NCBI GenBank assembly: GCA_965226545.1
Contig: OZ245364.1
Coordinates: 1,364,001 to 1,428,000 of the forward strand
Direction: 5' to 3'
DNA: 64,000 nt
Source of the DNA: JAHRAW01 sp965226545
Lineage (GTDB): Bacteria > Pseudomonadota > Gammaproteobacteria > Arenicellales > Poriferihabitantaceae
Position 1 is the stretch's first letter; every line of letters begins with the position of its first letter. A model generated the notes under the pieces. That model made no database searches, was not told the origin of the DNA, and was given only the letters and a program-made list of their open reading frames with translations. A program made the position numbers and the translations under genes. This document shows, piece after piece, positions 58,801 to 64,000 of the stretch.

Positions 58801-61800
58801 CCGTGCGGACGACGGCGTCGGTAGGCTTGTTTACACGGTGGATTACGGCGGGCTTCCGCTCTTTTTCGAAAACAAGGTGGCTGCGGACGGCGTCAACGAA
58901 GCCCACATCTTTCAAGCCACCCGGCTGACGGCGGGCGATTACACCGTGCCCTTGACCGCCACCGACAGAAACGGCGCAACCGGCACGATTGATTTGGTAT
59001 TCCGCGTCGTCTTATTGCCGACATTCGCCGCCGATTTTTACGGGTTCACCTTTTCCTCAGACGCACCGCGCATATTCACCATGCCCGAAGCGGACAACAG
59101 CGTCGACCGTCAAGTGCGCTACAACATCACCCAAATCGACAGCGACATCGACCCGCGTCCGCAGTTGGAAGACACCAATGGGTTTGTCATCTCCGCCGCG
59201 CACAGCCAATATCCGTTTACCATCGCCAGCACCGCCTCCACGCCGTCCAACTTCGGTGGCACCTACACCTTGCAGGCGTATTATCGCGCGGCGATCAACG
59301 CAAGGGATCCATCAATAACAACCAGGGGACTGACAACATTTTCACTGACCGTCACCGCCCCGGTCAACCCGACATTCGAAACCACCCAAAGCGATGTGTC
59401 ATTCACCGCCACCCATCCCACCACCTACACCTTAACCGAAGCGGTCGGCGGGCGATACATATTGACCTACACGGTAATGCCGCTAAGCGGCGGCGCATTG
59501 CCCGGCGGATTCGAATTCGACACCGACACGCGCGAATTGCGCTCGACCGCCGCCTTGACGACCACCGCCGGCGGGCGGTATATCCTGCGCGCATCGGATA
59601 GCGTCGCCACCGCCGACCGCACCTTCAGCATCAACGTCGCCGAGCAATTGGAATTCACCGGGCAAGCGAATTTGGTCTACAACTACGCCGCCAGCGTCAC
59701 CCGCACCTTAACCGAAGCCAACGGCGGCAGTGGCACAGTCACCTATAGTTTGGCATTGCAAAGCGGGGCGGCGTTGCCGGCGACGCCGGTGTTTGATGCG
59801 GCCACCCTCGAATTTGCCTATACCGCCGACACCCTCACCGCCGCCGATGTCGGCAACACTGATTATGTGCTGAGCGCAACGGACGCACTCGGGGCAAGCG
59901 CAAGCACAACATTCAGTGTCGACATCACCGCCGGGGCGTTTTTCACCGTAACCGAAATCGAGCCGATAACCTTCACCGCCGGCACTGTCACCGATTTCAC
60001 CCTGCCCGAAGCCTCCGGCGGGGCGACCGCATTGACCTATACGCTAACCCGCGCAAACGGCACCACACCGCCGGCCGGATTGATGTTGAATATAACCTTG
60101 CCGATATTAAGCAGCAGCACTGCATTGACGGTAACCGCCACCGGCAGTTATACGCTGAGCGCCGATGACGGCGGCACCCCTGATACATTGGGCTTCGATA
60201 TCGTCGTCGCCGACCAACCAACATTCGCGCAGCAAGAACCCTTGTCGTATACCGCCAATCGCGCCGTTACTTACACGCTAAACGCCGCCAGCGGCGGGGC
60301 CGGGGTGTTAACCTACGCCCTCACGCCAAGCGCAAGCGGGCTGGAATTTGATGCGGCGTCGCGCGAATTGCGCAGCGACAACACCCTCGCCACCTCAGTC
60401 GCCGGCGATTTCACCTTCACCGCCACCGATTCCAACGGCGTAACCGCCGCAACAACATTCAGCGTGGCGGTCGCCGACCCGATATTCCTGCCGATACAAG
60501 CGCAGGACGATTTATCCTTCACCGTCGGCATCGCCGCCGCCTTCATCCTGCCAACCGCACAAGACGGCGTTGGCAATTTAACTTATGCGGTCACGACGCT
60601 TTCGGGCGCATTGCCGCCGGTTCAATTGCAATTTACGCCGAGTTCGCGCAATTTGCGTTATCTCGGCGGTGCGCGCCCGAGTGCATCGTTGATGCTGGCA
60701 TACAGCGTCATCGATGAAAACGGCGCCAATGATGCCGTCACCTTCTCCGTGCTGTTTAGCAATACGCCGTCCTTCAGCGGCGCCCAAGCGACTGCGTTGA
60801 CCGACGGCTTCGGTGTGCGCGTTGGTGCGTCGATTCCCAGCGATACGCGATTGCCGCAAGCCTCAGACGGCTCTTCGCCATTGACTTATCAATTAACCGC
60901 CGACGGCACGCTGTATGCATCCGCCGCCTTCGCCGCCGACGGCATCGTATTCAACCCAAGCACGCGCCGATTATCCGGCGCACCGACGCAAGCAATGACA
61001 TATCGCGTCACCTATCATGTACGCGACCGACACGGCGCAATCCACTCGCGCAACACCGAAATCCGCGTCACTGCGGCGTTGGCGTTGGCGCAATCGAATG
61101 TCAGCCTGCAAACCGGCGAAGTCGGCATCAACTTGCCGTTGGAGCAGTCGAGCAACCCAATCGGCGATGTTGCCTATTCCTTAACCGGCATCGGCGGCGG
61201 GGCGTATAGTTTGGCGGAAGGCTTAACTTTTAGCGGCGGGGCCACCGCGCAATTGAGCGGCGATGCACCGCTGACGGCATCCTCCACCGATTATGTATTG
61301 GTCGCCACTGACCCATACGACGGCGCCAAAGCGTACGCAACTTTCACCATCGAAATCCGCACGGCGCCGGTGTTCGCCGCCGATGCAATCCGCGCCGCCG
61401 TCTACACCGCCGGCAATCCAAAATACAGCGGCGCAGATGGCACTGTGCGCGAAGCGTTAACCATACCGCCGTCAACGCAAGGCGTCGGGGCGGTGGCATA
61501 CAGCACCGGCGTCGGCGCATTGCCGACCGGCTTAACCGCGCAAGCGCAATCGGATAACAGCGTGATTATCAGCGGCACGCCGACTGCGGTCGGGCTGTTT
61601 ACCTATACGCGCATCGCCACCGACAGCGCAACGCCGCCGCGTAGCGGCACATTCGAATTGACGATGCGGGTGGTCGATGCCTTGGTCGTCGATGATGCCG
61701 GGGCCGAAACGGATTTTGCGGTGCCAATCGGTTCCAACAGCGATGTTCGTGTGTTGCCGGAGATAACGGGCGGCACCGGCGAGAAATCGTACGACATCAC

Positions 61801-63976
61801 GCCGCCGTTGCCGGCCGGATTGACGTTTATCGAAGCCAACGGCAAGATTCGCGGCACGCCGACTGTCGCCACCATCGCCACGGTGCTGTATACGATTACC
61901 GTCACCGACCGCTTGGGCGCAACGGCGACCTTTACATTTACCTTGCGCGAAGCCGGGCGGTTGTTCTTTACCGGGTTCGAAGATGACCCGACGATGTCTC
62001 TCCATTTGGCAATCGGTGGTGCGTATGGTCCGTTGCCGCAAGTTAGCGGCGGGCAAGGGCCGTATACTTACAAGTTGACCAAAACGGATGGGGTAACGCC
62101 TGAAGAGTTTGCCAGCGGGGTGCGGTTTGACGCCGATACGCGAATGCTTCACGCGGATGAGGATGAATTGGTCATCGCCGGTCTTTCCGAATTGACGCAA
62201 CCGATACGCTACACCGTCACCGATGCCAACGGCACGGTGACCGCTTTGCATTTGGATGTTACGGTTACGCCGTTGGCGTTTAAGACGCAGGCTGACAACG
62301 AACCGACTCGCCTGCGTTTCCCCGCCGGCAGCCCGCAAACTTATCAACTGAACGGTCAACTGAACGACGACGATTTGGTCGAGTTGGTCGTTGCCCAATC
62401 CGATGGCAAAAACCCGCAAGTAACCTTTTCGATATCGCCGACGCCGACCGATGTCGGCTTGACCTATTATCGGTCGACCGACTCGACCGACTACACCAAC
62501 TACTCCCTCCCGGTGTACTTGGCAAGCGACGAACAATTCGGGCAAACCAATGACCCGAAAGTCCCCGAATATGTGTTGACCGCGCATTACTTTTTCCAAA
62601 CCAATCAAACGCCGGCAACGGCGACGGTGACCTTCCGCATCGACTTCCAAAATGACCCAACCATCATCAAGGAGGTTAGCGATGCGGTGCTGTCGCAAAT
62701 CGCCGCCGCTTCCACCGCCGGCACATTAGCCGCCATCACCGAACGCATTGCGGTTGGCGGTGTGCCGCAACTGTCGATAGGCGGGCAAACGCCGATGACG
62801 GCGTTGGCGCAAAATCTGAAAGAGTACGCCGACGGCAACTTGGACAAAAACGCCTTGCTCAACGGCAGCCGATTCGTCCTGCCGTTTCACGGCGGAGTGA
62901 ACCCGACGATATCCGATGCGACCGTGTGGGGCAGTGCGGATTTCCGTGAGATACAGGGCAATTTATCCACGCACGATTGGCGCGGCAAAATCGCCGGCGC
63001 GCATCTCGGCTTCGACCTTAAAGTGCATAATCTGTTGGTCGGCGTCGCCGTATCGCAAACCGATGCATCGGTTAATTATTTCCCCGTCGACAACGGCAAC
63101 AACGGCAACTACGACATATCGCTGAACAATCGCTGGCAATATGTTAACTGGCATCGCGAAGGCGTAAACGTCTGGGGCGGCATCGGCAGTGGTAACGGCG
63201 TAATGCGCGTCACCGAAGAAGGCAGAAACGACCTGACCAGCGATTTGGAAATGGACGCCTACAATTTGGGCGCGAGCAATGAATTGTCGCCGCAAGTGCA
63301 ATTGCGCGGCGAATGGCGCAGCAGTGAATTGCAAATCGATGGCGCGCGTGGAGAGGAAAACAGATTGGCGCAACAAACCATCAACAGCACCACCACCCGC
63401 GCCTTGCTCAAATGGCATGACCGCCTGCCCGGCGACCAACGCGCGGTGTTTGTCGAGATGGGCTTTCGCAGCGACGGCGGCGACGGCCCCACCGGCACCG
63501 CGATTGAAACCGCGATTGGCGGCAGTTATCAAAGCGAACGCGCAACCTTCGAATACGCCGCGCACGGCTTGATTGGGCGCGACAATTATGAAGAGTGGGG
63601 CGGCTACGGGCAATTCCGCTATGGACGCGGCGGCGAACCCGGGCTGGCGGTTCAAGTGCGCCCGAGTTACGGCGAAACCGAAAACGGATTCGGGCGGGTG
63701 TGGGATGCCGAATCCATCGGCGACATCGATGGCGAGGCCGACGATTCGCTCTATCAATGGCGCACCGAATCGCGCGTATCCTACGGCTTCCAAAGTGCGC
63801 ACGGCATCCTCGCGCCGTTTGGCGAATTCATCACCGCCGATGAGGAGATTTTCCGCTTGGGGCTGGATTGGTCACCGCATCGTTACTTCGATTTAAACCT
63901 GACCGGCGAACAACTCGACGGTCGACATCGTGATGCCGAACGGCGGTTGTTGTTGCAGGGGGCGGTGAAGTTTTAA
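55826..63976 (+). CDS. giant autotransporter-like surface protein with Ig/cadherin-like repeats and beta-barrel
   Basis: This 2716-residue protein has a signal peptide (MKRLLKIPLLLGLMMLGVAG, cleaved after QVHA). About 21 modules of roughly 100 residues follow. Each starts with a hydrophobic strand such as LTYSQGEAQTYTL or DLSFTAAHPATFTL and closes with YILTATDANN-type sequence, like putative-Ig (He_PIG) or cadherin-like folds. Near 2280-2310 a helix (VSDAVLSQIAAASTAGTLAAI) precedes a C-terminal domain from about 2358. That domain has alternating beta strands and a final GAVKF, typical of an outer-membrane barrel. It is likely a surface adhesin exported by its own barrel. The start follows AACGAGAG, and an upstream ATG (55796) would spoil the signal peptide. 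Confidence 0.85.
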   Translation: MKRLLKIPLLLGLMMLGVAGQVHAQSSYYNNPERVQNGDVFPLHYGETLPTSLTLPSINPGSEDFDDYAWEFWMYVNGCRTTVGGNTYSSRVTTTLRTGATGNTGPSNCPVTVNGWTVNNPYYATPENLPIMQFSSPNDTVGDLLLTYGHTAFEWYIYEDINGTAPPAIHFTFEYFRLPTFEVTQDAVQAFIGQPISYALQPASEGYKNLTYSVALVNAADGALTGIGIEVVDIGGVSTPVLTANTRSTFYAPINYELTAGDEDDNFATTTFALSVVTPVVFSPSSIQTTYTFGSSAFVSDGTAYTALTIPAATGGEGTLTYSNAGDPNGLTATELSDNRLVLSGSPAAGGDYTFIRIAHDTLDVTATFTVYQRVNIVAPAFSGTPQPDLSFTAAHPATFTLKQLDANTGTPPVVYTITRLNGDALPNGFTFDSASQELRSTNQLHDSAADDYILTATDADSRTAAITFSIDIAPAVLFADYLSEEYNLALTDQNVSITLPTVYGGAAAIAYELSSGGSVIADNIRFGSIQLTYKAATANSPALIEGTANSPTSLAVTYTATDANGATAEYAFTITISTSPTAPVFAEAQADLTYSQGEAQTYTLSAASGGSGAYTYTFASASGTVPAALQFDSATRQLRTTASIVLADSGDYILTATDANNAAAATTFTVSVVAAPTFPQTLMRTFVFTQAGGEKYIITAGGGTGVLTYSTNPPLPASGANGLRFVEESGETLITNAGGQAAQPLTPYQLIATDANGMSSQRQVAIQILSTADSPAFANAEYAFTYTQGTPQTIEMPQSIGDAVHLIYTMPNTTRIALNAAGLTAAADGASPFTVATDVATAPGTVVATFRAYYQAAGSIAEATITFTIQPPATPQFPLAQAELSFTAGASTTKGINEAIGGMTPYTYSLAPSGGGALPARVMFVDTVPTALTIGGSLELSDGGEYVLTVTDANGATAASTLTIVVVPAPNFDQNYSPLYFVDEGSVEYFFRADDGVGRLVYTVDYGGLPLFFENKVAADGVNEAHIFQATRLTAGDYTVPLTATDRNGATGTIDLVFRVVLLPTFAADFYGFTFSSDAPRIFTMPEADNSVDRQVRYNITQIDSDIDPRPQLEDTNGFVISAAHSQYPFTIASTASTPSNFGGTYTLQAYYRAAINARDPSITTRGLTTFSLTVTAPVNPTFETTQSDVSFTATHPTTYTLTEAVGGRYILTYTVMPLSGGALPGGFEFDTDTRELRSTAALTTTAGGRYILRASDSVATADRTFSINVAEQLEFTGQANLVYNYAASVTRTLTEANGGSGTVTYSLALQSGAALPATPVFDAATLEFAYTADTLTAADVGNTDYVLSATDALGASASTTFSVDITAGAFFTVTEIEPITFTAGTVTDFTLPEASGGATALTYTLTRANGTTPPAGLMLNITLPILSSSTALTVTATGSYTLSADDGGTPDTLGFDIVVADQPTFAQQEPLSYTANRAVTYTLNAASGGAGVLTYALTPSASGLEFDAASRELRSDNTLATSVAGDFTFTATDSNGVTAATTFSVAVADPIFLPIQAQDDLSFTVGIAAAFILPTAQDGVGNLTYAVTTLSGALPPVQLQFTPSSRNLRYLGGARPSASLMLAYSVIDENGANDAVTFSVLFSNTPSFSGAQATALTDGFGVRVGASIPSDTRLPQASDGSSPLTYQLTADGTLYASAAFAADGIVFNPSTRRLSGAPTQAMTYRVTYHVRDRHGAIHSRNTEIRVTAALALAQSNVSLQTGEVGINLPLEQSSNPIGDVAYSLTGIGGGAYSLAEGLTFSGGATAQLSGDAPLTASSTDYVLVATDPYDGAKAYATFTIEIRTAPVFAADAIRAAVYTAGNPKYSGADGTVREALTIPPSTQGVGAVAYSTGVGALPTGLTAQAQSDNSVIISGTPTAVGLFTYTRIATDSATPPRSGTFELTMRVVDALVVDDAGAETDFAVPIGSNSDVRVLPEITGGTGEKSYDITPPLPAGLTFIEANGKIRGTPTVATIATVLYTITVTDRLGATATFTFTLREAGRLFFTGFEDDPTMSLHLAIGGAYGPLPQVSGGQGPYTYKLTKTDGVTPEEFASGVRFDADTRMLHADEDELVIAGLSELTQPIRYTVTDANGTVTALHLDVTVTPLAFKTQADNEPTRLRFPAGSPQTYQLNGQLNDDDLVELVVAQSDGKNPQVTFSISPTPTDVGLTYYRSTDSTDYTNYSLPVYLASDEQFGQTNDPKVPEYVLTAHYFFQTNQTPATATVTFRIDFQNDPTIIKEVSDAVLSQIAAASTAGTLAAITERIAVGGVPQLSIGGQTPMTALAQNLKEYADGNLDKNALLNGSRFVLPFHGGVNPTISDATVWGSADFREIQGNLSTHDWRGKIAGAHLGFDLKVHNLLVGVAVSQTDASVNYFPVDNGNNGNYDISLNNRWQYVNWHREGVNVWGGIGSGNGVMRVTEEGRNDLTSDLEMDAYNLGASNELSPQVQLRGEWRSSELQIDGARGEENRLAQQTINSTTTRALLKWHDRLPGDQRAVFVEMGFRSDGGDGPTGTAIETAIGGSYQSERATFEYAAHGLIGRDNYEEWGGYGQFRYGRGGEPGLAVQVRPSYGETENGFGRVWDAESIGDIDGEADDSLYQWRTESRVSYGFQSAHGILAPFGEFITADEEIFRLGLDWSPHRYFDLNLTGEQLDGRHRDAERRLLLQGAVKF

Positions 63977-64000
63977 GTCGAGTCGCTTCTATGTAACTGC

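Overview
The window looks like a chromosome segment from a gammaproteobacterium. The evidence is a complete System I cytochrome c maturation set (ccmABCDEFGHI), an OxyR whose two redox cysteines fall at residues 199 and 208 as in E. coli, and ampD, ubiG with a gph/mupP-type phosphatase, dinB, panC and acs of proteobacterial type. I cannot name the genus. The compact genes are separated by degenerate short direct repeats rich in GTTAAC, GTGACA and GTAAAA, and these repeats also run into coding sequences.

Layout. 1-880: end of an unidentified gene, ampD and tRNA-Phe. 905-8155: an accessory block with a single-chain type IIG/ISP-like restriction-modification enzyme, three paralogous membrane-anchored pentapeptide-repeat proteins and two small duplicated coiled-coil proteins, closed by a strong terminator. 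8315-14702: a DRE-TIM synthase, then a carnitine-to-betaine cluster (beta-keto acid cleavage enzyme, carnitine dehydrogenase fused to a thioesterase, SDR, acyl-CoA dehydrogenase). 14835-20958: alpha-hydroxy-acid dehydrogenase and a peroxide-defence group (peroxiredoxin, rubrerythrin, Fe-S protein, DUF3501, OxyR). 21192-23799: sugar-type oxidoreductase, then an M23 peptidase overlapping a bactofilin gene. 24165-34029 (minus strand): the ccm genes with yceI and cytochrome b561 among them. 34322-38165: dinB, panC, gph and ubiG. 38280-45868: a three-gene type III-like restriction operon (mod, AAA/TOPRIM ATPase, res) lying between ubiG and its usual neighbour, a TRZ/ATZ hydrolase. 45865-52025: that hydrolase, an alpha/beta hydrolase, metY and acs. 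52191-55683: a tandem array of coiled-coil, membrane-anchored proteins in long/short pairs, ending in a broken copy and a 21-bp repeat tract. 55826-63976: a giant surface protein with about 21 Ig/cadherin-like modules and an outer-membrane beta-barrel.

Most unusual observations: (1) the ccmE-ccmF junction has been tandemly copied into five tiny ORFs, each overlapping the next by ATGA, so a stop-start chain runs from ccmE to ccmF; (2) repeat DNA has been absorbed as low-complexity inserts or tails in at least nine proteins; (3) two restriction systems of different type, one with three pentapeptide membrane proteins around it and one with an OLD-like ATPase between mod and res; (4) the coiled-coil array, with variable 11-residue repeats, A6/A7 tracts and decaying copies.
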